This document shows positions 1 through 6,447 of a DNA stretch of 8,149 nt, one piece after another. This stretch comes from Desulfobacteraceae bacterium. Lineage in GTDB: Bacteria; Desulfobacterota; Desulfobacteria; Desulfobacterales; Desulfobacteraceae. The notes under the pieces were generated by a model that did no database searches, was not told where the DNA came from, and worked only from the letters and a program-made list of their open reading frames with translations. The position numbers and the translations under genes were made by a program. The stretch is from assembly GCA_022712835.1 (NCBI GenBank), contig JAFLJU010000320.1, forward strand, positions 1-8,149, given 5' to 3'. The stretch's first letter is position 1; each line of letters begins with the position of its first letter.

Positions 1-18
1 TCGTGTTTTCTTTTTCAT
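1..18 (-). CDS. 5' end of a divergent minus-strand gene, product unknown
   Basis: Only the first six codons are inside the window, reading MKKKTR from an ATG at 18..16 leftwards and off the edge. The support is a perfect AGGAGG on the minus strand (34..29), ten bases before the ATG, and the lysine-rich start typical of a bacterial N-terminus (possibly the n-region of a signal peptide, but too short to tell). The gene would be transcribed divergently from the histidine kinase, sharing the 19-301 intergenic region. No function can be assigned. The reading depends mainly on the ribosome binding site. Confidence 0.5.
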
Positions 19-301
19 AGACCTGGTACCTCCTCAGATCTATAATCGGCCTATACCAAAGGCGGGCGTGGTATTGTTTTAAATAGGGGCGGGGTCACAC
101 TCTCAACAAAAAAAACTGACAACACAAATACCATAAATAAACATGATAAACTTGCTTTCTGTCATAGAGTTAAGTAACATTATTATTTAGTATTGTCGTC
201 CCTTATTCATATTCCTTTTAGCCTCCTTCTTTGTGTTTTGAAAAAATTGACGATATCTTTTTTAGAGGTGACTACAATTTATATAAAAAGGAAACTACTA
301 T
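19..301. other. Divergent intergenic region before the histidine kinase
   Basis: This 283-base gap separates the minus-strand gene start at 18 from the kinase TTG at 302. It is AT-rich except for two G-rich boxes that share GGCGGG (61-66 and 88-93). A weak minus-strand promoter can be drawn as TTGAGA (106..101), 17 bases, TTTAAA (83..78), which would put the upstream G-rich box in the spacer. On the plus strand TTGAAA (238-243) and TTGACG (247-252) resemble -35 boxes, but neither has a good -10 at normal spacing: TACAAT at 273-278 is 20 bases from the latter. The kinase promoter is therefore not resolved. I see no gene in this gap. Confidence 0.4.
29..34 (-). promoter_or_regulatory. Ribosome binding site of the minus-strand gene at the left edge
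   Basis: The plus-strand bases CCTCCT read AGGAGG on the minus strand, a full Shine-Dalgarno core. It lies ten bases upstream of the ATG at 18..16. It is the main reason for believing that a gene starts there. Confidence 0.5.
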
Positions 302-3199
302 TTGAAAATTTTTTGCAATCAAAGATTTAAATGGTCCTTTATCATAATTATGATGAGTTGGAGTTTCTGCGCTTATAATGTTGCATCATCAGAAAATTCT
401 CTCTCCCCTGGGAGCAAAGATCCTCTTGTCTATGGATTCCAACTTGATGACAGGGAAAAAGCATGGTTGGAAATTCATAAAGAAATCAGAATCGGTACCA
501 GTCAATACCCACCTCTTACTTATATGGACGATTCTGGTGCCATGGTTGGAATTAGTGCAGATTATCTTAAACATATTTCAAAACGCACTGGCCTCAAATT
601 TGAGGCCGAATACTTCGCATGGCCCGATCTAATGAAACAATCCAAAAATAGAGGGATTGATATGTTTTCTGGGTTAAAAAATCCGGAAAGGGAAAAGTAC
701 CTTAATTTTACCAGTCCATATCTTCAAGTCTCCTATGTAGTGATCAACCGAATAAAGACACCGTTTCTCGGTGATTTCTCGGTTCTTAATGGACAAAAAG
801 TTGCAGTCGTTAAAGATTGGACGGTTCATAGATTGATGCAAAAAGATTTTCTGAAAATTAAAATTGTACCTTTTAATAGTGTGCCAGAGGCCTTAACAGC
901 AGTCTCCAACGGACATGTAGAAGCTTATGTGGGCGATCTATTGACGGCCAGTTATCAAATCCAAAAGAATGTGTTAACAAACCTCAAGGTCGCTGCATCT
1001 GCTCCTTTTCGAAACGACTCCGTGAGGTTTGCTATTCGTAAGGATTGGCCGGAACTAGCAACTATTCTTGACAAAACTATCCATTCTCTCTCCCGTGAAG
1101 AGCATGAATCTATTTTACAAAAGTGGTTGCAGTTACGATTTGAGAAGGGTGTTGACTGGTCTCTTGTCTGGCAGTGGTCTGGTGGGATTGGCAGTTTTCT
1201 CTGCTTGATTATTATTGTGATTATCTTTAGGGATCGAAATTTGTTGTTGGATAACGAGAAAAAACTTCGTAATTCAATTGCCGATCTGAAGGAATCAGTG
1301 AAAGCGGGGCATGTCGGACTGTGGAATTGGGATTTGATTACCAATGAAGTCAACTATTCAGCAGAGTGGAAAAAGCACATTGGATACGAAGAACACGAGA
1401 TCAGTAATGATTTTTCCGAATGGGAAGATCGTGTCCATCCCGATGATCTTAAGCCAACAATAAAAATCATAGAAAAAAGCATTAAAGATGTAAACCAGGA
1501 CCATCGGACTGAATTTCGATTCCGCCATAAAGATGGTTCCTATCGCTGGATTCTTGCACAAGCTTCTTTTATTCAAAATGAAGACGGTCATTCAATTCGT
1601 ATGGTAGGTTCTCATTTGGATATAACTGATCAGAAACAGGCAGAAGATGTGTTGAAAGACCGAGAGGAACAATACCGAGCTATCGTAGATAATATCGGTG
1701 ACTATATCATGAGATACGACAAAGGATTTAAACACATCTATGCCAACAAACTCGCCCTTGAGGCAACGGGTTTACCCATTGATCAGTATATAGGAAAAAC
1801 CCATCGGGAAATGGGTTTTCCTGACCATTTGTGTGAATTATGGAGAAAAAATATTAAACTTGTATTTGACACAGGTAAGCAACAAAATGTTGAGTTTGAC
1901 GTTGAATTAGCTCTATGCAAAAAGAGTTTAGAGTTACAGTTAAATCCTGAGTTTGCAAGTGATGGAAGTGTTAAAACTGTCATTGGGATATCCCGTGATG
2001 TTACCTTACGCAAACAAGCAGAGATAGATAAAAAGAAGCTTGAATTTCATCTGCAGCAATCCCAAAAATTGGAGTCCATTGGAACACTTGCCGGTGGTAT
2101 TGCCCATGATTTTAACAATATCCTTTCATCAATCATTGGTTTTTCCAGTATTGCTTTAGAGGAGGTTGGTAAAGGATCTGAACTGGAAGATGATCTTCAG
2201 GAGATCCAAACCGCAGGTCTGCGGGCAAAAGATCTGGTAAAACAGATATTGACCATCGCCCGCCAATCAGATGAAAAGATTCAACCCATGAGAGTTGATA
2301 CAATTGCCAGGGAGGTTATTAAATTTATACGGGCATCAATCCCATCAACTATTGAAATAAAGTCAAACATTAAAAGCGAATCCTTAATTCTGGCAAATGA
2401 GACTCAAGTTCACCAGGTTTTTATGAATCTGTTCACCAATGCGGCGCATGCAATGGAAAAAGATGGCGGTATCCTTGACGTTTGTTTGGAGGAGGTCAAG
2501 CTCGACAACACGGCAGTGTTAGAATATCCTAATCTGGAGTCTGGAGACTATATTAAAATAACCATATCTGATTCAGGTACTGGAATCCCCCAGGATATTA
2601 TGGATTCTATTTTTGAACCTTATTTTACAACCAAGGGTTCCGGAGAGGGAACCGGGCTTGGCCTTGCCATGGTACATGGTATTGTTGAGTCCTATGGTGG
2701 AACCATTACAGTATCAAGCAAGCTGAATAAAGGCAGTGTTTTTACAATCTATTTGCCTGTCACAAAAAAATTTGAGACCCATGAACCTAAAGAATCTGAA
2801 TTTCTTCCCAAAGGAACAGAAAAAATACTATTGGTTGATGATGAACTGCCAATTCTCAAACTAACCCAACGAATATTGGAATCTCTTGGATATCAAGTAA
2901 CGATAAAGGCAAGCAGTATAAAAGCATTGGAACTTTTTAAATCAAACCCAAACGGTTTTGATCTTGTGCTTACAGACATGACAATGCCAGAATTGACCGG
3001 TGATAAATTGGCCCAGACAATAAGAGATATCAGACACGATATTCCGGTTCTTTTATGCACAGGATATAGCAAGAAGCTATCCGCTAATGAAGAAACAGAT
3101 TACAAAATCAAAGCTGATTTAAAAAAACCGATTTCACAAAGAGATCTGGCTAAAACAATCCGGAAGGCGTTAGATGGAGCAAAGGTAAAAAATGAATAA
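302..3199 (+). CDS. Hybrid sensor histidine kinase: periplasmic SBP_bac_3 sensor, PAS-PAS, HisKA, HATPase_c, receiver
   Basis: A membrane-bound two-component sensor that should autophosphorylate on His and pass phosphate to its own receiver. Order along 965 residues: signal sequence about 1-25; family-3 solute-binding (Venus-flytrap) domain about 55-280, with the ligand-carboxylate Arg in NPER (R130) and an acidic residue in VGD (D212) as in amino-acid binders; membrane helix about 293-309; PAS (PAS_3-like) about 330-445; second PAS about 455-573; dimerisation/phosphoacceptor with AHDFNN (H602); ATPase with N-box N709/N713, G1 DSGTG at 757-761 and G2 GTGLG at 783-787; receiver about 841-958 with D846/D847, phosphorylated D892, T920 and K942. 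All catalytic residues are present. The start is TTG: an in-frame stop at 284-286 excludes longer forms, AAGGA (288-292) sits nine bases upstream, and this start supplies the basic n-region. The first internal ATG (350) would lose that. No HPt or output regulator is encoded nearby, so the target is unknown. Confidence 0.93.
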   Translation: MKIFCNQRFKWSFIIIMMSWSFCAYNVASSENSLSPGSKDPLVYGFQLDDREKAWLEIHKEIRIGTSQYPPLTYMDDSGAMVGISADYLKHISKRTGLKFEAEYFAWPDLMKQSKNRGIDMFSGLKNPEREKYLNFTSPYLQVSYVVINRIKTPFLGDFSVLNGQKVAVVKDWTVHRLMQKDFLKIKIVPFNSVPEALTAVSNGHVEAYVGDLLTASYQIQKNVLTNLKVAASAPFRNDSVRFAIRKDWPELATILDKTIHSLSREEHESILQKWLQLRFEKGVDWSLVWQWSGGIGSFLCLIIIVIIFRDRNLLLDNEKKLRNSIADLKESVKAGHVGLWNWDLITNEVNYSAEWKKHIGYEEHEISNDFSEWEDRVHPDDLKPTIKIIEKSIKDVNQDHRTEFRFRHKDGSYRWILAQASFIQNEDGHSIRMVGSHLDITDQKQAEDVLKDREEQYRAIVDNIGDYIMRYDKGFKHIYANKLALEATGLPIDQYIGKTHREMGFPDHLCELWRKNIKLVFDTGKQQNVEFDVELALCKKSLELQLNPEFASDGSVKTVIGISRDVTLRKQAEIDKKKLEFHLQQSQKLESIGTLAGGIAHDFNNILSSIIGFSSIALEEVGKGSELEDDLQEIQTAGLRAKDLVKQILTIARQSDEKIQPMRVDTIAREVIKFIRASIPSTIEIKSNIKSESLILANETQVHQVFMNLFTNAAHAMEKDGGILDVCLEEVKLDNTAVLEYPNLESGDYIKITISDSGTGIPQDIMDSIFEPYFTTKGSGEGTGLGLAMVHGIVESYGGTITVSSKLNKGSVFTIYLPVTKKFETHEPKESEFLPKGTEKILLVDDELPILKLTQRILESLGYQVTIKASSIKALELFKSNPNGFDLVLTDMTMPELTGDKLAQTIRDIRHDIPVLLCTGYSKKLSANEETDYKIKADLKKPISQRDLAKTIRKALDGAKVKNE

Positions 3200-3237
3200 A
3201 TTTTAATTCATTTATAATGACACGCTTCTAAGAAAAA

Positions 3238-3396
3238 ATGTTCAACAAGTTGCCTGATTACCAAGTCATGGAATCAATTGACGTCAGCTGGTGCGAAAAA
3301 TCAATGTTCCTTTTCTTGAAGGGGTCAGTACCAGAAAAAATTGATTCCTTTAAAAATACCTTGTCCCATAAAAATAAATTTCCCTTTAAAAATTAA
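3238..3396 (+). CDS. Possible small ORF of 52 residues, unrecognised
   Basis: An ATG at 3238 opens 52 codons ending in TAA at 3394-3396. The product starts MFNKLPDYQV and ends FPFKN, with one Trp-Cys pair (W18, C19) and no signal peptide or membrane helix. I do not recognise a family. Against it: there is no Shine-Dalgarno sequence before the ATG, only an A-run, and it lies in a long gap. For it: the composition looks less random than the flanking AT-rich sequence, with W, C, P, D and E spread through it. It could equally be a fragment of a degraded larger gene. Confidence 0.22.
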   Translation: MFNKLPDYQVMESIDVSWCEKSMFLFLKGSVPEKIDSFKNTLSHKNKFPFKN

Positions 3397-3645
3397 AAAT
3401 TTGGTTTATACCAGATGTTGATGTTTGAATATTTTTTCCAAAAGAGACACGTTATAAAATTCGCCTGGACATCGACGACAAATACCGCTTATTTCTTTTG
3501 CCATCCCTGCCTTTTTACATCACCTCGAAAAGTATAAAATTAAGTATATGAAAATATGGGCTAAAAATGCTATTGAATCGACTAGGGGCTGAATCTGCGA
3601 ACAACCTTAATCCAAAACAAGAGATGGTATTTACATTATTATTTT

Positions 3646-3674
3646 TTGATATAATTTTAAATTATACTGATAAT
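3646..3674 (+). promoter_or_regulatory. Sigma70-type promoter of the solute-binding protein gene
   Basis: TTGATA (3646-3651) and GATAAT (3669-3674) are separated by 17 bases. Each box matches the consensus at five of six positions. Transcription would start near 3681, giving a leader of about 15 bases that contains the AAGGAG at 3685-3690. The site lies inside the upstream extension of the reading frame, which supports translation starting at 3696 rather than 3567. Matches of this kind are commoner by chance in AT-rich DNA, which limits confidence. Confidence 0.45.
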
Positions 3675-3695
3675 ATTTTTCAAGAAGGAGAAGAG

Positions 3696-4466
3696 ATGAA
3701 GCCGTTGATTCTATTAGTATTAACGTTAATATTTAGTTCAAATATTGTGTTTGCTGCAAGTATTAATTTTTTTACTCATAGTTTGAAAGGGCAGACATAT
3801 GTTGATAAAAAAAATGAATTAAGAGGGAAAAAGCACACGGGCAAACGATCATTTAATATAGAATTAGTTCGGGAAATGATGATCAAATTAAAACATTCAA
3901 GAAATATTAATGAACTCCCTTTTAAGAGAGGATTAATTAAGGTTCAAAAAAATATCAACATCGCTTTGTTTAATGTAAGTAGGACACCTGAAAGAGAAAA
4001 TAGTGTTAAATGGGTAGGACCACTTCAGAAAGAGACTGACTACTTCTATGAAATAAAAAACAACCCAACTGGAATAAAAACGTTAGAAGATGCTAAAAAA
4101 GTTAAAAATATATGTGTTATGCTTGGGAGTATACATGAGACTATTTTGAGGGAAAATAATTTTACAAATATAAATACCAATCATAACTATATCGGCTGCT
4201 TTAAAATGTTAAAAGCGGGAAGAGTCGATCTGACACCTAAGGCCAGTATGACAGTACTAAAAACCATGGGAAGAGCGGGGTTATCTCCAGATAAAGTTCA
4301 GCAAACCCCTGTTATTTTATTAGAATCTGGGGGGTATATTGCTTTCTCAAAAAATATTCCTGACGAAATTATAAAAAATTGGCAAGATGCACTCGATCAT
4401 ATAAAAAAATCTGGAAAATACCAGCAGATTTATAATCAGTATTATTTATTTGAAGATGAACAATAA
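3696..4466 (+). CDS. Secreted family-3 solute-binding protein (SBP_bac_3), stand-alone
   Basis: A 256-residue periplasmic binding protein of the HisJ/GlnH fold class. The first 20 residues form a clean signal peptide (MKPL, then a Leu/Ile-rich core, ending VFA) with likely cleavage before ASINFF. The mature part has family landmarks: RTPER (96-100) followed by KWVGPL, the second-lobe entry GIKTLEDAKKVKNICV (126-141), AGRVDLTP (174-181), and the C-terminal helix ending SGKYQQIYNQY (239-249). Two cysteines (C140, C168) could form a periplasmic disulfide. The start at 3696 is chosen over the longer in-frame ATG at 3567 because AAGGAG lies five bases upstream and the signal peptide begins exactly there; the extra 43 residues look like translated promoter DNA. 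No permease or ATPase gene is adjacent, so it may serve sensing or an uptake system encoded elsewhere. It converges on cmoB, 44 bases away. Ligand unknown. Base composition is markedly more AT-rich than the genes to the right. Confidence 0.87.
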   Translation: MKPLILLVLTLIFSSNIVFAASINFFTHSLKGQTYVDKKNELRGKKHTGKRSFNIELVREMMIKLKHSRNINELPFKRGLIKVQKNINIALFNVSRTPERENSVKWVGPLQKETDYFYEIKNNPTGIKTLEDAKKVKNICVMLGSIHETILRENNFTNINTNHNYIGCFKMLKAGRVDLTPKASMTVLKTMGRAGLSPDKVQQTPVILLESGGYIAFSKNIPDEIIKNWQDALDHIKKSGKYQQIYNQYYLFEDEQ

Positions 4467-4467
4467 C

Positions 4468-4487
4468 TGATCTTTCTCAAAAAATCA
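4468..4487 (-). terminator. Weak hairpin between convergent genes, possible cmoAB terminator
   Basis: On the minus strand these 20 bases can fold as an eight-base-pair stem (TGATTTTT with AAAGATCA, one G-T wobble) closed by a four-base loop TGAG. It lies just past the cmoB stop. The stem is AT-rich and only a short, broken T stretch follows, so this is a poor intrinsic terminator. It is recorded because no better one exists in the 44-base convergent gap. Confidence 0.2.
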
Positions 4488-4510
4488 TAACTGGGATTAA
4501 AGAACTTAAG

Positions 4511-5479
4511 CTACGCCCTGGCCATAAATATGGCCCTGACCGGGGCGGGATAACCTTCAATGGTTTTGTCCGGATTCCTAGGGTCCAAAAAATCTTTCAG
4601 AGATTCTGTCTGGATCCAGTCGGTCTTGCGCTGTTCATTCAGACTTGTTTTTTCAACATCCACACATCGGATATCGGTAAACCCGGCCCTGGCCAGCCAG
4701 GATTCCATGGTCAATAGGTCCGGAATAAAATAAACATTTCTCATTTTCCCATACCGATCCTTGGGAAAAAGGCAGAGATTTTTTTTTGAATCAAGGACCA
4801 GGTTTTCAAGGACGATTTGGCCACCCTTTTTTAAAGAATCATGAATACTTTTCAGCATGTCAATGGGGGATTTGCGATGATAGAGAACGCCCATACACAA
4901 GACCAGATCAAAATATCGGTCCATTCCGGGCAGCTGGTCATGGGGAATGGGCAAGCAGAAGACATTTTCCTGTCGCAAATATTTCTGAATGGCCAGGTAT
5001 TGGTAATAAAAAGAACTCTGGGGTTCCAGTCCCAGGACAAACAAAGGATTTTCTGCGGCTAGGCGAAACATGTAGTACCCGTTACTGGAACCGATATCCA
5101 GAATACGCCGTCCTTCAAGTTCCGGCAAATGGGGCAAAAGTCTGTCCCATTTCATCCAGGACTGCCATTCCGTGTCTATGTCCACCCCGAAAAGGTTAAA
5201 AGGTCCCTTACGCCAGGGACACAAGTGCATCAGCTTTTCATGGAGATCCTTTTTTTCCTCCGGGGAGATGTCCGATTCATCCCCCACCAGAACATGCTGC
5301 CCCCCAAGGTCTATTTTGGAAGGAACCCTATTCGGGAGGCTTTCCACCACGTTTTTAAACCGTTGGAAATTGCCACGGGTCTCGTCCAAAAACGCTCGTT
5401 TTGTTTGAATGATACTGCCAAGTTCCTTGACCCATTGGTTCAACTTAAATTCCTGGTGCCGCTCTAAAAACCGTTCCAT
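4511..5479 (-). CDS. cmoB: tRNA U34 carboxymethyltransferase CmoB
   Basis: CmoB transfers the carboxymethyl group of carboxy-SAM to 5-hydroxyuridine at tRNA position 34, giving cmo5U, which widens wobble reading of NNU/NNG codons. The 322-residue length matches the E. coli enzyme (323). An N-terminal helical region (1-85) precedes a Rossmann methyltransferase domain with motif I ILDIGSSNG (126-134). From memory of the E. coli enzyme, its Cx-SAM contacts are K91, W105, K110, G130, M196, Y200 and R315. Identical residues occur here at those same numbers, in RKGPFNLFG, DTEWQSWMKWD, MGVLYHR and EGYPAPVRA. Other family signatures are RNVYFIP (247-253) and DFLDPRNPDKTIEGYPAP (296-313). The ATG has AAGGA four bases upstream (5488..5484). 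It lies 54 bases downstream of cmoA on the same strand, so they probably form an operon. The genes making the ho5U substrate (TrhO/TrhP) are not in the window. Confidence 0.96.
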   Translation of the reverse strand: MERFLERHQEFKLNQWVKELGSIIQTKRAFLDETRGNFQRFKNVVESLPNRVPSKIDLGGQHVLVGDESDISPEEKKDLHEKLMHLCPWRKGPFNLFGVDIDTEWQSWMKWDRLLPHLPELEGRRILDIGSSNGYYMFRLAAENPLFVLGLEPQSSFYYQYLAIQKYLRQENVFCLPIPHDQLPGMDRYFDLVLCMGVLYHRKSPIDMLKSIHDSLKKGGQIVLENLVLDSKKNLCLFPKDRYGKMRNVYFIPDLLTMESWLARAGFTDIRCVDVEKTSLNEQRKTDWIQTESLKDFLDPRNPDKTIEGYPAPVRAIFMARA

Positions 5480-5533
5480 CCTGTCCTTGTACTATTAATA
5501 TTATCTGGTGGCAGGCGTTGCCAACACCTTTGT

Positions 5534-6259
5534 TTATTTTATGGCAATCATGGAGGCGAAATTGAACCATTTGAGCCAGACATCAACGGATGAAAAACCG
5601 GAACTCAGAAACCGTTTTTTGTGGACCCCAAGTGATTCGGGAATCAACACCTTTTCCAGTGCATCCCGCTTCTGACTGATTTCGAGTTCTGAATACCCAT
5701 TTTCGCGCTTGAATCGCCGGTAAAAATCTTGCTCCAGCTCATTTAAGGGCAACCCCTTGTTTATGGTTTTTTCCGTGACCAACAGGATACCGCCGGGCAA
5801 CAGCCCCTGGTATATTTTTTTTATCAGCGCGTCCCTTTTTTTTTGTTCCAGAAACTGCAGGGTCAAATTGATCAACACCACCGAGGCCTTTTCGATCCGG
5901 ATATCTTCAAGCAGGCCGCAGACCAGATCAATTCCATGGGATTTGGCTGCCTGTCCAAGCCGGGCCTGATATTTGTCAATCATGGGGCGGGAGCTGTCCA
6001 CCCCGACCATGGAAAAGCTAATATCACCAAATTGTTCGGCAATCAAAAACCCCAGGTTGCCATGGGAGCATCCCAGATCATAAATCCGGGTTTGTTCCTG
6101 GTAAAACGCTGCAGTCAACTGGGCCTGCCGCTGGATACTTTCTCCATACAACGGCACCGATCGTTTCAGCATATCATCAAATACTGCCGCAACTTCCCTA
6201 TTAAATGCAAAGGGTTCTATTCTTTCTTTTTTTTCTGCAAACACTGTGTCTTTATTCAT
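5534..6259 (-). CDS. cmoA: Carboxy-S-adenosyl-L-methionine synthase CmoA
   Basis: CmoA converts SAM and prephenate into carboxy-SAM (Cx-SAM) and phenylpyruvate, supplying the donor that CmoB uses. It is a soluble class I methyltransferase-fold enzyme. With the ATG at 6259 it has 241 residues (E. coli 247). Visible landmarks are RSVPLY (33-38), motif I YDLGCSHG (60-67), the acidic VGVDSS (85-90), LEDI (117-120), INLTLQFLE (130-138), YQGLLPGG (150-157) and the strongly conserved ENGYSELEISQKRD (186-199), whose Arg binds the carboxylate in known CmoA structures. An in-frame TTG four codons upstream (6271) would give 245 residues but has no Shine-Dalgarno. The ATG has AAAGG (6267..6263), closely spaced at three bases, so I prefer it with modest certainty. 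It is the first gene of a cmoA-cmoB operon, divergent from the ParM-like gene. Confidence 0.95.
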   Translation of the reverse strand: MNKDTVFAEKKERIEPFAFNREVAAVFDDMLKRSVPLYGESIQRQAQLTAAFYQEQTRIYDLGCSHGNLGFLIAEQFGDISFSMVGVDSSRPMIDKYQARLGQAAKSHGIDLVCGLLEDIRIEKASVVLINLTLQFLEQKKRDALIKKIYQGLLPGGILLVTEKTINKGLPLNELEQDFYRRFKRENGYSELEISQKRDALEKVLIPESLGVHKKRFLSSGFSSVDVWLKWFNFASMIAIK

Positions 6260-6294
6260 CGGCCTTTCCAATCTGTAAAATTTACTGGCAATCT

Positions 6295-6321
6295 ATTATA
6301 ATATTTAACGGATAAGTGCAA
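6295..6321 (-). promoter_or_regulatory. Candidate promoter of the cmoA-cmoB operon
   Basis: On the minus strand a perfect TATAAT (6300..6295) lies about 36 bases before the cmoA ATG. The best upstream partner is TTGCAC (6321..6316) at a short 15-base spacing with three of six consensus matches, so recognition would rest on the -10 box. Predicted leader is about 30 bases. Confidence 0.4.
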
Positions 6322-6335
6322 GAACCTAAGCGAAC

Positions 6336-6400
6336 GGTTTCCCTTCAATATCCCTTGACTATCCTTTACCCATAATGATATTTATCTTTTTGAAGGAAAC
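6336..6400 (+). promoter_or_regulatory. Candidate promoter of the ParM-like/larB unit, flanked by an imperfect inverted repeat
   Basis: TTGACT (6355-6360, five of six) and GATATT (6377-6382, four of six) are 16 bases apart and read toward the ParM-like gene. They sit between two arms that are reverse complements apart from one extra base: TTTCCCTTCAA (6338-6348) and TTGAAGGAAA (6390-6399). Flanking arms of this kind could be operator half-sites or the foot of a leader structure. Both readings are inference. Confidence 0.35.
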
Positions 6401-6432
6401 ACTTCGGTTCAAAAGAATCAGCATACAAATTT

Positions 6433-6440
6433 GGGGGAGG
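6433..6440 (+). promoter_or_regulatory. Ribosome binding site that decides the ParM-like start
   Basis: GGGGGAGG ends one base before the first ATG (6442), too close to be used, and seven bases before the second ATG (6448), which is ideal spacing. It therefore favours initiation at 6448. Confidence 0.6.
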
Positions 6441-6447
6441 CATGGAC

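Larger units (their letters stand above)
3200..3695. other. Roughly 500-base AT-rich stretch with no confident gene
   Basis: Between the kinase stop and the start of the secreted binding protein there is no recognisable gene. It contains a 52-codon plus-strand ORF (3238-3396), a 32-codon minus-strand ORF (3504..3406, beginning MAKEISG and containing a CRRC motif), and a comparatively GC-rich island around 3463-3515 set in AT-rich sequence. An AT-only hairpin (arms 3190-3197 and 3206-3213) overlaps the kinase stop but has no T-tract, so it is not a convincing terminator. The promoter of the next gene lies at the right end. The stretch could be a decayed gene, or spacer with regulatory content. 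Confidence 0.45.

Noticed and set aside
3190..3213. Hairpin after the histidine kinase as a terminator
   Set aside because: The eight-base-pair stem is entirely A/T apart from one G-C pair, overlaps the stop codon, and no T-tract follows.
3406..3504. Minus-strand ORF of 32 residues with a CRRC motif
   Set aside because: Too short to distinguish from chance in this composition, with no recognised family and only a poor purine-rich stretch before the ATG. Mentioned under the intergenic stretch but not called.
3567..3695. Upstream in-frame extension of the solute-binding protein gene (43 extra codons)
   Set aside because: It would bury a clean signal peptide inside the protein, has no ribosome binding site, and overlaps the best promoter in the region. 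The ATG at 3696 has AAGGAG at five bases.
4786..5467. Several plus-strand open frames across cmoB
   Set aside because: They are antisense shadows of a securely identified gene and have no family features or ribosome binding sites.
6260..6271. TTG start four codons upstream in cmoA
   Set aside because: No Shine-Dalgarno precedes it, whereas AAAGG precedes the ATG at 6259. The length and alignment of the family do not need the extra residues.
5757..6301. Plus-strand open frames across cmoA
   Set aside because: They lie antisense to a well-conserved CmoA coding sequence, with Pro/Ser/Phe-rich translations typical of shadow frames.
6272..6441. parC-like centromere upstream of the ParM-like gene
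   Set aside because: I looked for iterated direct repeats of the kind bound by ParR and found none, only one imperfect inverted pair.
6442..6447. First ATG of the ParM-like gene
   Set aside because: The GGGGGAGG ends only one base before it. The second ATG at 6448 has normal spacing, and the actin core begins right after it.
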